Made by a program: the position numbers and the translations under genes. The notes below the pieces were generated by a model. That model did no database searches, had not been told where the DNA came from, and was given only the letters and a program-made list of their open reading frames with translations. A stretch of DNA of 64,000 nucleotides from Chloroflexota bacterium (lineage in GTDB: Bacteria; Chloroflexota; Anaerolineae; Aggregatilineales; Phototrophicaceae): the NCBI GenBank assembly GCA_026707225.1, contig JAPOXG010000077.1:1-64000 (forward strand), read 5' to 3'. Shown one piece after another: positions 53,512 to 62,682 of this stretch (position 1 is the stretch's first letter; the number at the start of each line of letters is the position of its first letter).

Positions 53512-54921
53512 CTAATGCGCTTCGGCTTGATCGTGATCGTCATCATGGTGGTGACTGATGGTCGCCAGATTCATGAAGATCGCGGTCAAGAGCGCGAATA
53601 CCAGCGCCTGAATGACGCCGACGAAGAATTCGAGAATGAAGAAGGGCCAAGGCAAGATCGGCACCAGGAAGCTCATGACGAAGAGCAGAATCGATCCGGC
53701 GAAGATATTGCCCAAGAGACGGAAGCTGAACGAGAGAATCTTGGCGAAATCGCCAATCAGTTCCAGCAAACCGACCGCCACGTCAATGCCGCCCAGCGGC
53801 GACTTGAAGAGCGTGCCGAAGTTGAAGAACTTGGTCAGGTAGCCGATCCCAAGCGCCTTGAAGCCGATGAACTGTATCATGACGAAAGAGATCAGCGCGA
53901 TCGTCAGCGTCATGTTCAGGTCCGTCGAAGGCACGCGCACGAAGGGCAGCACGACCCAGGGCACCAGCTTGGCTGCATCGCTTCTTGGGTCCGGATGCAG
54001 CGAGATGTCCTTCGCCTTGGTCTTGTCGTATGGCTCGTAACCGTCTTGCCAAGGCGCGGGCGCCACGCCGGTATAGCAGCTGCGATCGCGGCGCGCTTGC
54101 TTCTCGGCTTCGCGCGCGGCCAGCACTTCGTCGTAGGCCGCAGCGGCTTCGTCCGATTCGACCGCCTCTTCGGCGTGATCGTCAGCGCCGTGTCCGTCGC
54201 CGCCTTCCTGCGCCGCATCGTCGCCATGTCCGTTATGTTCCGCTTTATAGCGCGCGTAGGCGGCTTGAACCGCCAACCCTTGCGCCGCCGCCAGCCGCGC
54301 CTGTTCGGCGTTCGCGAGCGCGGCTTGGTCGGCCGCCGCTTCATCGGCCGGGCTAATCCAGTCGCACTGTCCGTTGACGTAGGAGATGCCAAGGAAACCC
54401 TGGTAGATCTCATAACCGTCAGTGGTGACCAGCTTGTACTCGTCTTTTTCGGCATCGTACTTTTCTTTGACGTGTGGATGAATGAAGCCAATGGTATCGA
54501 CGCCGGGCACGAGTTCCATCCAGTTGGCCATCAAGACGACCAGGAAGATCGTCATAAACATGTTGAAGATGAGACGGAAATGACGGCCGCCGGCGATGCG
54601 GCCGACGAAACCCATCAAGCCTTCGAACAGCACTTCAAACAGGTAATAGAAGCCTCCGGGCGGCGCCTCGTTGCCGTCTTTGGGGCGGCGCCGCGTCACG
54701 TAGATCGCGAAGAGCAGCAGCACAATCCAGACGATTACCGAGCCGACCATGGTGTTCGTCCAGCGGATATCAACGAAGGGGATATTGAAGCCTTCGGGGA
54801 ACTTCTCGCCGGGCAGCTGAATGAATGGAATGACGGGTGGCACGCGAAGCGCGACGAACACGCCAGCCAGGAACATGAGTAAAGCGACGAAACGGCGTTT
54901 TCCGTTCCAAAAGCTATTCAC
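53512..54921 (-). CDS. atpB: ATP synthase subunit a with large hydrophilic insertion
   Basis: This 469-residue proton-channel subunit is far longer than the usual 230-290. Conserved parts are intact: early spans with FNMFMTIFLVVLMANWMELV, and the essential Arg401 in LSFSFRLLGNIFAGSILLF near the C-terminus. Residues about 150-320 are a soluble segment rich in Ala, Glu, Asp and His (EHNGHGDDAAQEGGDGHGAD, AAADQAALANAEQARLAAAQ), bracketed by Cys186 and Cys282. The tail is His/Asp-rich (HHHDDDHDQ). The GTG start at 54921 has AAGGAGG 9 nt upstream and overlaps the preceding gene by 8 nt. Confidence 0.92.
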   Translation of the reverse strand: MNSFWNGKRRFVALLMFLAGVFVALRVPPVIPFIQLPGEKFPEGFNIPFVDIRWTNTMVGSVIVWIVLLLFAIYVTRRRPKDGNEAPPGGFYYLFEVLFEGLMGFVGRIAGGRHFRLIFNMFMTIFLVVLMANWMELVPGVDTIGFIHPHVKEKYDAEKDEYKLVTTDGYEIYQGFLGISYVNGQCDWISPADEAAADQAALANAEQARLAAAQGLAVQAAYARYKAEHNGHGDDAAQEGGDGHGADDHAEEAVESDEAAAAYDEVLAAREAEKQARRDRSCYTGVAPAPWQDGYEPYDKTKAKDISLHPDPRSDAAKLVPWVVLPFVRVPSTDLNMTLTIALISFVMIQFIGFKALGIGYLTKFFNFGTLFKSPLGGIDVAVGLLELIGDFAKILSFSFRLLGNIFAGSILLFVMSFLVPILPWPFFILEFFVGVIQALVFALLTAIFMNLATISHHHDDDHDQAEAH

Positions 54922-55183
54922 TTATATCTTCCTCCTTCGTTCTAGTACTGCCGTGGAGCTGTTTGGTTTTGTATCGCGTGTAAAAGAAAATCGACGCGAT
55001 GCTTATTGGGATGCTCACCAGCAACATGATGAAGACAAATGTCGGGCGCGTGCCAAACGCTTCGTCCAATGCCAATCCGAGCAGCAACGTCCCCAGAATG
55101 ACGAGCAGGATCATGCATCCCACTTGCCCCACCACCCCCGCAACGAGACCGTATGTCGAGAGCGGGTTGTTATCCGGTTTCAT
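54914..55183 (-). CDS. AtpZ/AtpI-type F0 assembly or accessory protein
   Basis: The 89-residue protein has two membrane helices (VAGVVGQVGCMILLVILGTL and FVFIMLLVSIPISIASIFFY) and a charged C-terminus, as in the AtpI/AtpZ family encoded before atpB. These proteins help c-ring assembly or ion supply to F0. Its 3' end overlaps atpB by 8 nt and provides the atpB ribosome-binding site. Confidence 0.75.
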   Translation of the reverse strand: MKPDNNPLSTYGLVAGVVGQVGCMILLVILGTLLLGLALDEAFGTRPTFVFIMLLVSIPISIASIFFYTRYKTKQLHGSTRTKEEDISE

Positions 55184-55245
55184 TTATCCCATGTCTTGTC
55201 ATCAAGTTATCTAGGGTAAGCCAGCTCCCTCGGCAAACTTCGAGA

Positions 55246-55254
55246 ATTTTATCA
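55246..55254 (-). promoter_or_regulatory. Extended -10 promoter of the F0 genes
   Basis: On the minus strand TGATAAAAT (TG-n-TAAAAT) lies 63 bp before the first gene. The -35 is not clear. Confidence 0.45.
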
Positions 55255-55343
55255 CAAACGAATGGGCATAGCCACCGCAATTCGCGTTTTCAATCGGGGT
55301 TGCAATCATCGCGCGAACATCCCCTGCCGCCGCCGCGTCACAG

Positions 55344-55390
55344 GTTTTTTCATCACCGAAGACACAGAGGGCACAGAGGGCACAGAGGCT
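55344..55390 (+). repeat. Dispersed CACAGAGG-type repeat copy, tandem units
   Basis: TTTTTTCATCACCGAAGACA then CAGAGGGCACAGAGGGCACA then GAGG. Three tandem CACAGAGGG units are the clearest minisatellite-like array of the family in this window. The copy lies between the nuoN end and the F0 promoter. Confidence 0.75.
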
Positions 55391-55437
55391 TTCCTATTGC
55401 ATCGACAAGCAATCGTCATGTGCAGAGTTGTCATGTC

Positions 55438-56934
55438 TTACAAACCAGCCGCGCCCAAAGCGGCCCAATCGTAAATCGGCGTGACTGCGACTGTACCGAG
55501 CAGGATAACGAGCAGCGCGGTGATGCCGAGCGACCAGCCATAGAAGCGCGGTATCGCGATCGGCTTGTCATCATCCGGACCGATATCGACATACATCACC
55601 TTGATGACCACCAGATAATAATAGAGCGCGATGATGGCGTTGGTCACGGCGATCAGAGCCAAGCCAACCAGGTTGGAATGCACCGCCGCCTGAAACAGGA
55701 AGAACTTGCCGAAGAAGCCGGCCGCCGGCGGAATCCCGCCCAGTGAAAGCAAGCCGATGGTGATAAAGAGCGCCAGCCAGGGACTGCGGCGGTTCAAGCC
55801 GGCCATATCGCTGATTTCTTCGGTGTTCGTCTTGGCGATGAAGAGGATGACGCCGCCGAAGACCAGCAGATTGGTGAAGACATACATGAACATGTAGAAA
55901 GAAACCGAAGCCACCGCCAGGCTGTCGTCAGCGCCCTGTAAAGCCACGACGCCGATAAGCGTATAGCCGGCTTGGGCGATGGAGGAATAAGCCAGCAGGC
56001 GCTTGATATTGCTTTGGCGCAGCGCCACCACATTGCCCAGCGTCATCGTCACGATTGAGACGACCACCAGTAGATTCACCCAGAAATCTTGAATGAGGAC
56101 GCCGGCGATGGCGAGGTCTGCCGGGAAGACAGCGGTCAAGAAGCGCAGCAACAGGGCGAAGCTGGCCGCCTTGCTTGAAACGCTGACGAAGGCGGTCACC
56201 GGTGTGGGCGCGCCTTCATAGACATCGGGCGTCCAAAAGTGGAAGGGCACAGCGCTGATTTTGAAACCGAAGCCGACCACAACCATCACCAGGGCAGTCA
56301 TGACCGCGACCAAACCCTCATCCAGCCCGGCGCTCATGGCAGCGGCGATGCCGGCGAGATTGGTGGCGCCGGTGAAGCCATAGAGCAAGCTGAAGCCAAA
56401 GAGCATAATGGCCGAGGCGAAAGCGCCGTAGAGGAAATACTTCATGCCGCTCTCGGCCGAGCGCTGATCGCCGCGGCGGAAGCTGGCCAGCATGTACAGC
56501 GGGATTGAGAGCGTCTCCAAGGCCACGAATACCAGAATCAAGTCGGCGGCGCTGGACATCATCAAGCCGCCCAGGGTGGCGACGATGACAATCAAATAGA
56601 ACTCGCCTTTGTCGCCGACGCCTTTGTCGCCGGCGGCCATCAGGCAGGCAAGCGCGCCAGCCAGCAGCAGCATCACTTTGAAAATCTGCGAGAGCGGATC
56701 GTAATTGACCATGCCGCCCCAGAGCAGCGCGCCATTCTCGTAAAGCGCGGGATCCGGCTGCCAGATCAGCGGCGCCAGCGCCAGCAGCGCCATGCCCACG
56801 GCGGAAACGAGTACCACGTTGCGGCGCGTCGCGGGCGACCCATAGATATCGGCAAATAGCACGACCACAGCCAGCGTGGTCAGCCCGATCTCCGGCAAGA
56901 CGGATGGCAGCTGCGCCCAGAGATCAAGTTCCAT
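55438..56934 (-). CDS. nuoN: NADH dehydrogenase (complex I) subunit N
   Basis: This 498-residue antiporter-like proton-pumping membrane subunit has about 14 helices. It shows VFVALETLSIPLYMLASFRR with the conserved Glu in the fifth helix. The key Lys is in GFGFKISAVPFHFWTPDVYE, and QSNIKRLLAYSSIAQAGYTL is also typical. GGGAGGTGG precedes the ATG, which abuts the stop of the upstream nuoM. It is the last gene of the nuo set, the usual order. Confidence 0.95.
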   Translation of the reverse strand: MELDLWAQLPSVLPEIGLTTLAVVVLFADIYGSPATRRNVVLVSAVGMALLALAPLIWQPDPALYENGALLWGGMVNYDPLSQIFKVMLLLAGALACLMAAGDKGVGDKGEFYLIVIVATLGGLMMSSAADLILVFVALETLSIPLYMLASFRRGDQRSAESGMKYFLYGAFASAIMLFGFSLLYGFTGATNLAGIAAAMSAGLDEGLVAVMTALVMVVVGFGFKISAVPFHFWTPDVYEGAPTPVTAFVSVSSKAASFALLLRFLTAVFPADLAIAGVLIQDFWVNLLVVVSIVTMTLGNVVALRQSNIKRLLAYSSIAQAGYTLIGVVALQGADDSLAVASVSFYMFMYVFTNLLVFGGVILFIAKTNTEEISDMAGLNRRSPWLALFITIGLLSLGGIPPAAGFFGKFFLFQAAVHSNLVGLALIAVTNAIIALYYYLVVIKVMYVDIGPDDDKPIAIPRFYGWSLGITALLVILLGTVAVTPIYDWAALGAAGL

Positions 56935-58656
56935 CTAGCCACCTCCCAACAAGGCGATAAGGGGTCGGATGCCGGATTCAATCATCGGCGCCATGATTGG
57001 CGGATAAAGGCCCAAGATGATCAGGGGCGCGCCCAATATGATCAGCACGATGCGGTCGGTCATTTCGATGTTGCCGACATCGTGGAAGCGCTCGGCGTCA
57101 AACTCGCCGAAGAAGACTTGCCCCGCCACGCGCAGCACATAAGCGGCCGTAATGACGATGCCCAGCGCCGATATGATGACGATGACGCTGTAATAGTTGC
57201 TGAGTTGGAAGGCGCCGAGCTGAAGCGTGATTTGCTCGGAGGCGGCCCACATGCCCTGGAAGATCGGGAACTCAGCGATGAAGCCGCTCAAGCCGGGCAT
57301 GCCCATGCTGGTCAAACCGCCGATGACGAAGGCGACACCGACCCAGGGCATCACTTTCATGAAGCCGCCCAGGCTGGGGATATCACGCGTGTGAGAGCGG
57401 TCATAGACCATGCCGACGACGCCGAAGAAAAGCGCTGTCATCGCGCCGTGGCTGAACATCTGGATGCCGGCGCCGGTCATGCCGGTCAGGTTCATCGTCG
57501 CCCAGCCCATGCTGACCAGCCCCATGTGGCTGACCGAGGAGAAGCCGATGACGTATTTGAAGTCGCGCTGGCGGAAAGCGATGAGCGCGCCATAAACGAC
57601 GTTGATGAGAGTCAAGAAGACCATCCAGGGCAGATGAATATCCGCGCCTTCCGGCAGCAGCTGCACCCCAGCGCGCAATGCGGCGAAAGCGCCAACCTTC
57701 ATCAAGACGCCGGCGTGGATCATCGACACGGCGGTGGGCGCGGCTACGTGACCATCGGGCGACCAGTTGTGGAAGGGGAATACGCCGGCCAACACGCCAA
57801 AGCCCATGAACATGAAGGGGAACCAGAATTTAGCGAAGCTCAGCCCTTCGATGCCCAGGATGTCGATGCCAAAAGCGCCGTTCTCGGCGGCCAGCGTGAA
57901 CTGCACGATGCTCCAGCTATAGGGTCCGCTGTCTGCTGGCAAGAGGCCGCTGGCGACGGCGGCCTCGAAGACATCAGCGCCGCTCCCGCTGAAAAAGGCA
58001 CCGGCGGCGAAGTACATCGCCACTGCGCCTACGAGGGCGAAAACCGAGCCGACCAGGATATAGAGCGTCAGCTTCATCGCGGCGTATTCGCGCAGCTTGA
58101 CCCAGCCCCAGCCGGCGATAAGCAAGTACATCGGGAAGATGGCCAGTTCATAAAAGAAGAAGAGCATGAAGAGATCGACGGCGATGAAGACGCCGAAAAC
58201 GCCGGCGACCAGGAACATGAAGAACGCCATGAATTCGCGCAGGCGGTCTTCGATATTCCAGGATATCAAGACGCCGGCGACCGCCACCATGCCGGTCAGA
58301 AGCACCATTGGCGCGGAGACGCCATCGACGCCGACGTGATAGGCGATGCCGAGCGATTCGACCCAGACGACCCGCTGCTCAAAGGCGAGCGCGTCGACGA
58401 ACATCTGCGCGCCGCTCAATTCGACGCCGGATTCCAGCATGGCTGCCTGCTGTTCAATCAAGCCGCCGTCAGTCTTGACGTAATTGTCGTAGCCGAAGAA
58501 GACGGCGAGCGACAGCGCCAAGACAGCCGATGCCGCCGTCACGCCGACGCCGCGCACCAAATCGCGATTCTTGCGATCGAGGAAGAGGATGACCACACCG
58601 GCGATGATCGGGATGAAGATGATGGCTGTGAGGATTGAGAAGCCCGTCGCTTCCAT
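56935..58656 (-). CDS. nuoM: Complex I subunit M, copy 2 in transcription order, lacking the helix-7 lysine
   Basis: The 573-residue antiporter-like subunit keeps Glu170 in FFFYELAIFPMYLLIAGWGW and Lys320 in AGVLMKVGAF. At the site of the helix-7 pumping lysine it reads FGVLAGVFPFHNWSPDGH, i.e. Leu289 (codon TTG at 57790-57792), where the adjacent NuoM has FCIKVPIWPFHTWLPDAH. It also carries an extra hydrophilic loop at residues about 62-105 and a second one at about 222-260. It lies 10 bp after the other nuoM and abuts nuoN. It is a clear NuoM/NdhD-family protein with altered function possible. Confidence 0.92.
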   Translation of the reverse strand: MEATGFSILTAIIFIPIIAGVVILFLDRKNRDLVRGVGVTAASAVLALSLAVFFGYDNYVKTDGGLIEQQAAMLESGVELSGAQMFVDALAFEQRVVWVESLGIAYHVGVDGVSAPMVLLTGMVAVAGVLISWNIEDRLREFMAFFMFLVAGVFGVFIAVDLFMLFFFYELAIFPMYLLIAGWGWVKLREYAAMKLTLYILVGSVFALVGAVAMYFAAGAFFSGSGADVFEAAVASGLLPADSGPYSWSIVQFTLAAENGAFGIDILGIEGLSFAKFWFPFMFMGFGVLAGVFPFHNWSPDGHVAAPTAVSMIHAGVLMKVGAFAALRAGVQLLPEGADIHLPWMVFLTLINVVYGALIAFRQRDFKYVIGFSSVSHMGLVSMGWATMNLTGMTGAGIQMFSHGAMTALFFGVVGMVYDRSHTRDIPSLGGFMKVMPWVGVAFVIGGLTSMGMPGLSGFIAEFPIFQGMWAASEQITLQLGAFQLSNYYSVIVIISALGIVITAAYVLRVAGQVFFGEFDAERFHDVGNIEMTDRIVLIILGAPLIILGLYPPIMAPMIESGIRPLIALLGGG

Positions 58657-58666
58657 AAAGGGGTTC

Positions 58667-60301
58667 CTAGCTCGCCAAGCCGGCGAAGATGGTCGAGACC
58701 GTGGTGTTGATCATCGGCAATATCCAGTTGGGATAGACGCCCGTCAACAGCATCAGCAGCATCAAAGGCGCAATGCCAAAGAGCTCGGCGCGCGTCAGTT
58801 CGAGATTGGTGTTGCGCCAGCGCATATTGAAGGGTCCATGCAGGACGGCGCGGATGCCTTTCAAGATATAGCCGCCGGTGAAAAGCAAGCCGATCATGGC
58901 GATGGCGGTCAGAACAGTGAAGACGGGCCAACTGCCGCGCACAATCAGGAATTCGCTGACGAAGCCGTTTAAGCCGGGCAGCCCCAAGCTGGCGAAACTG
59001 GTGAAGAGCAGTATCCCGCCGTAGATCGGCGCTTTCACCCAGAGCCCGCCATATTCGGTCAGGTCGCGCGTATGCGTTTTGTGATAAAGGGCGCCGGCGA
59101 GTAAAAACATGCCAGCCGAGCTGAGCCCGTGATTGAACATCTGCAGCACGACGCCGTTGCCGGCGAGGATGGCCGACTGGATATCGGCGTTCGGATGCGC
59201 CCCGCTCCAAAGTTGAGCGTAGGTCTGGGCGAAGACGGCGATGCCGATGCCGACGAAACCCATGTGATTGACTGAACTGTAAGCCACCAGCCGCTTGAAA
59301 TCGTTCTGGCCGAGCGCGGCAAAAGCGCCAAGCACGATGCCGACCACCGACAGAATGGCGAATAGCGCCGCGACATTCACGCCAATGATGATGACGTCGG
59401 TCAGCCAGACATCGGGGAACAGCGGAATGACCAGGCGAATGAAACCGTAAGCGCCCAGCTTCAGCATGATGCCAGCCAGCAGCATGGAGCCGGCGGTTGG
59501 CGCCTCGCCGTGGGCATCGGGCAGCCAGGTATGGAAGGGCCAAATCGGCACTTTGATGCAGAAGGCGACGAAGAAGCCGACGAATGCCAGCGCCTTGACC
59601 GTGCTGACATCGATGCCGAGCAGCGCCTCGCCCTGGCGGAAGAGCGGCCAAGTCTCGACGAGCGCCTCCATGCTAAAGGTGCCGGCCGACCAGCCTATGA
59701 GCTGCGTCGCCAGCAGCATGCCGAGCGTGCCGCCGAAGGAATAGATCATGAATTTGGTGGAGGCGTAGAATCGGCCGCTGAATTTGACGCCGGCTTTGGG
59801 CATGCTGCCCCATTGATTGATGAGGAAATACATCGGCACCAGCGTCAGTTCGTAAAAGAGGAAGAAGACCATCAAGTCCATCGCCGCGAAGACGCCCATG
59901 CTGCCAGTTTCGAAAAAGAGCAGCAGAGCCAGGTGCATATTGGAGCGGTCTTCGATATTCCAGCTCGCCAGAATCGCCAGCGGCGTCAGGATGCCGGTGA
60001 GCAGAATCATAACGGCGCTGATGCCGTCTATGCCGAGCGTCCAGCGAGCGCCGAGCGCGTCAAACCAGGCGACATCCTGCGCCACGATGTATTGATCGTC
60101 GCCGATGGTTAAGCCAGCCGCCTGATAATCGGCGAAGACTTTGATCGAGAGCAGCGCCAGCAGCAGCGACAGGATCAGCGCCAGCCAGCGGCCGAATTGT
60201 TTGCCCGTGCCGAAGGAAGCGATAGCGGCGACGACAAAGGCGCTGAGGGCGGGTCCAAAGATCAGAACCGAGAGCGCGTCTATCCCGAAAACATGAAACA
60301 T
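58667..60301 (-). CDS. nuoM: Complex I subunit M, copy 1 in transcription order (canonical)
   Basis: The 544-residue proton-pumping subunit has all expected charged sites: Glu151 in FFLFYELTLVPMYFLINQWG and Lys250 in FCIKVPIWPFHTWLPDAHGE. It also has AGIMLKLGAYGFIRL and GQNDFKRLVAYSSVNHMGFV. It follows nuoL by 12 bp. With the next gene it gives two NuoM-type subunits, an arrangement described as the two-M (2M) form of complex I. Confidence 0.94.
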   Translation of the reverse strand: MFHVFGIDALSVLIFGPALSAFVVAAIASFGTGKQFGRWLALILSLLLALLSIKVFADYQAAGLTIGDDQYIVAQDVAWFDALGARWTLGIDGISAVMILLTGILTPLAILASWNIEDRSNMHLALLLFFETGSMGVFAAMDLMVFFLFYELTLVPMYFLINQWGSMPKAGVKFSGRFYASTKFMIYSFGGTLGMLLATQLIGWSAGTFSMEALVETWPLFRQGEALLGIDVSTVKALAFVGFFVAFCIKVPIWPFHTWLPDAHGEAPTAGSMLLAGIMLKLGAYGFIRLVIPLFPDVWLTDVIIIGVNVAALFAILSVVGIVLGAFAALGQNDFKRLVAYSSVNHMGFVGIGIAVFAQTYAQLWSGAHPNADIQSAILAGNGVVLQMFNHGLSSAGMFLLAGALYHKTHTRDLTEYGGLWVKAPIYGGILLFTSFASLGLPGLNGFVSEFLIVRGSWPVFTVLTAIAMIGLLFTGGYILKGIRAVLHGPFNMRWRNTNLELTRAELFGIAPLMLLMLLTGVYPNWILPMINTTVSTIFAGLAS

Positions 60302-60313
60302 GAATCCGTCTCC

Positions 60314-62674
60314 CTAAAGCGGCAGGGCCGCGCCCGACGACAAGACCAGTACGACGCCAATCACGACGGCCGCCGCCAGGACCAAGAGCAAGTAGAGTTG
60401 TACGCGACCGCTCTGCAAGCGGCGCAGCCAGCCGCCAAAGTGGAAGATGGCGATGGGAATACCATCGCCGACGCCATCGATCAGCCAGAGGTTCAGCACT
60501 TTGATAAGATCGCCCAGCCAGGTGAAAATCCGCGCGATGACATGCAGGAGGGCGTCGATGATGCCGCGATCGAGAAAGACGATCACTTGTCGCGCCAGCC
60601 ATTGCGAGGGCTTGACGAAGACGGCGATATAGACATCGTCCAAATAATAGCGATTCTGCAAGATCGGATGCAGCGGACCGAGGAAGTCTTCCATCGGGTC
60701 GGCTTGACCCGCTTTGAGCGGCTTGCGCCAATACTTCAGATAGCCCAGCCAAAGCCCCAGCAGCGCGACGATGAACGAAGTGGCGACCGGGACGATGTTG
60801 AAGGGCGGCGCCTTCGGGTGATAATCGGGCAGCGAGGCATAGGCGGCGGTCGCTTCCGGCAATGGCAGCGCCTCGATGACCAGGTGATGAAAGGCGTTAT
60901 ATTTCGGCGAGAATATGGGACCAAGCACGGGAAAATCTGTGGGCACGCCGATGAAACCGGCGCCAATCGCGAAGACCGCCAGAATTAGCAGCGGCAGCGT
61001 CATCGTGAAGCTGACGACGCCCTGCCCCAGGCCCGCGTGTTTCGCCGCTTCACTGCGTGGCTCGCCGCCGAAGGTCAGCGAGATTTGGCGCATGGTATAG
61101 AAAGCGGTCATGAAAGCGGCCAGCGCCAATAAAATGAAGACGAGACCGTGGGCGCCGCTGCCATATTTATCCAGCACAAGCCAGGCGTCAGCCAGAATCT
61201 CGTCTTTGGACCAGAAGCCGGCGGTGATGAGCGGCAAGCCAGAAAGCGACAAGCCGCCGATGAGGAAGGTCCAGAAAGTGACCGGCATGGTCTTGCGCAG
61301 CCCGCCCATATTGCGCATGTCTTGCGGATCGAAACTCTCCTCGGCATGAGCAGCAGAACCCCCCTCGGTCCCCCCATCAGGATGGGGGGAGGCATGGCCG
61401 TGACCATGTTCGTGGACGTGGTGTTCGCCATGCTCCATGCCGTGGATGACCGAGCCGGCGGCCATGAAGAGCAGCGCTTTGAAGAAGGCGTGCGTAATCA
61501 GATGAAATGCGGCCGCGATATAAGCGCCGATGCCCAGCGCCGCCATCATAAAGCCGAGCTGCGAAATTGTGGAGTAAGCGAGCACGGCTTTGACGTCATT
61601 CTGCGCCACCGCCATCGTCGCGGCGAGCAGCGCGGTAAATGCGCCGACCACCGCCATGAAAGCCAACGGTTCGGTCAGGACGCCGTGATGCGGGTCGCCA
61701 CCGGCGGCGAAGAGCGGATACAGGCGAATCAATGCAAAGATGCCGGCTGAGACCATGGCCGCGGCGTGAATCATGGCGCTGACGGGGGTGGGACCTTCCA
61801 TAGCGTCGGGCAGCCAGACGTGCAGCGGAAATTGCGCCGACTTGCCGACCGTTCCGATGATGAGAAAGATGCCGATGATACTGGCCGCGCTGACGGTCCA
61901 GCCGCCGAAGATGATCGGCGTGGTCGTCGCCAGCAGATCAAGCGCCTCCGGGTTGTACATGATTTCGCGGAAGCTGAGCGTACCGGTGACGCTGTACAGA
62001 TAGGCGATGCCGAGCAGCATAACGACATCGGCGATGCGCGTCGTGGTGAAGGCTTTGATGGCCGCTTTGTAGGCGCTTTCTTTCTCGAACCAGAACCCGA
62101 TAAGCATATATGAGCAGACGCCCATGATCTCCCAGCCGACGAAGAGCAGCAGCACATTATCGGCGACGACCAGCGTCAACATGGCGCCGGCGAAAAGCGA
62201 GATGAGAGCGAAGAAACGGGCTTGGCGCGGGTCATGCGCCATATAGCCGATGGAATAAATGAAGATCATCAAGACGGCAATCGGCACCATAACCAGCATG
62301 ATCACCGTAGCGGGATCGACAAGCACGCCCATGTTAAAGGTCGAAGCGCCGGTATCCATCCAGGCGATGCTGCTGGCGAGGACTTCCCGCCCGATATGAT
62401 GCAGCTGCGAAGCGTCGTAGAGCGCGCGCCAACTGAGCACGAGCGCGGCGATGACGCCGGCCATGCCGATGGCGACGCTGATGACGCGGCTGTAGCGCGC
62501 AACCACGGGCACCAGCATGCCATCGTAATCGAGATGATGGCCGCCGTATTCGTGATGATCTGTGGCGGAAACCAGCTTCGCCTTATTGGTGATAAGCGTG
62601 ATGATGAGGAAAGCCAGGAGCGGACCGGCCGGGATAAGCCAGGGCAGCACATGTGGATCGTTGAGGAAATCCAT
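60314..62674 (-). CDS. nuoL: Complex I subunit L with His-rich insertion
   Basis: This 786-residue distal proton-pumping subunit is longer than the 613 of E. coli. Conserved sites are Glu182 in LLLFVGWEIMGVCSYMLIGF and Lys278 in GKSAQFPLHVWLPDAMEGPT. Residues 411-448 (HGMEHGEHHVHEHGHGHASP, then HPDGGTEGGSAAHAEE) are a His/Gly-rich loop. Its second part is encoded by a perfect DNA hairpin at 61369-61390. The C-terminal region has the long amphipathic helix and an extra span as expected. It lies 8 bp after nuoK. Confidence 0.94.
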   Translation of the reverse strand: MDFLNDPHVLPWLIPAGPLLAFLIITLITNKAKLVSATDHHEYGGHHLDYDGMLVPVVARYSRVISVAIGMAGVIAALVLSWRALYDASQLHHIGREVLASSIAWMDTGASTFNMGVLVDPATVIMLVMVPIAVLMIFIYSIGYMAHDPRQARFFALISLFAGAMLTLVVADNVLLLFVGWEIMGVCSYMLIGFWFEKESAYKAAIKAFTTTRIADVVMLLGIAYLYSVTGTLSFREIMYNPEALDLLATTTPIIFGGWTVSAASIIGIFLIIGTVGKSAQFPLHVWLPDAMEGPTPVSAMIHAAAMVSAGIFALIRLYPLFAAGGDPHHGVLTEPLAFMAVVGAFTALLAATMAVAQNDVKAVLAYSTISQLGFMMAALGIGAYIAAAFHLITHAFFKALLFMAAGSVIHGMEHGEHHVHEHGHGHASPHPDGGTEGGSAAHAEESFDPQDMRNMGGLRKTMPVTFWTFLIGGLSLSGLPLITAGFWSKDEILADAWLVLDKYGSGAHGLVFILLALAAFMTAFYTMRQISLTFGGEPRSEAAKHAGLGQGVVSFTMTLPLLILAVFAIGAGFIGVPTDFPVLGPIFSPKYNAFHHLVIEALPLPEATAAYASLPDYHPKAPPFNIVPVATSFIVALLGLWLGYLKYWRKPLKAGQADPMEDFLGPLHPILQNRYYLDDVYIAVFVKPSQWLARQVIVFLDRGIIDALLHVIARIFTWLGDLIKVLNLWLIDGVGDGIPIAIFHFGGWLRRLQSGRVQLYLLLVLAAAVVIGVVLVLSSGAALPL
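61369..61390. repeat. GC-rich hairpin element inside nuoL
   Basis: TCCCCCCATC-AG-GATGGGGGGA has perfect 10-bp arms with a 2-bp centre, within the reading frame, and encodes residues about 428-435 of NuoL (SPHPDGG). The base composition is unlike the flanks. It looks like an inserted palindromic repeat tolerated in a loop. Confidence 0.6.
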
Positions 62675-62682
62675 AGCGGTCC

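Noticed and set aside
53515..54882. 455-codon plus-strand frame opposite atpB
   Set aside because: Antisense shadow; the real atpB has conserved subunit-a motifs and a ribosome-binding site.
57082..58638. 518-codon plus-strand frame opposite nuoM
   Set aside because: Antisense shadow of a membrane-protein gene, giving an implausible His/Asp/Glu-rich protein.
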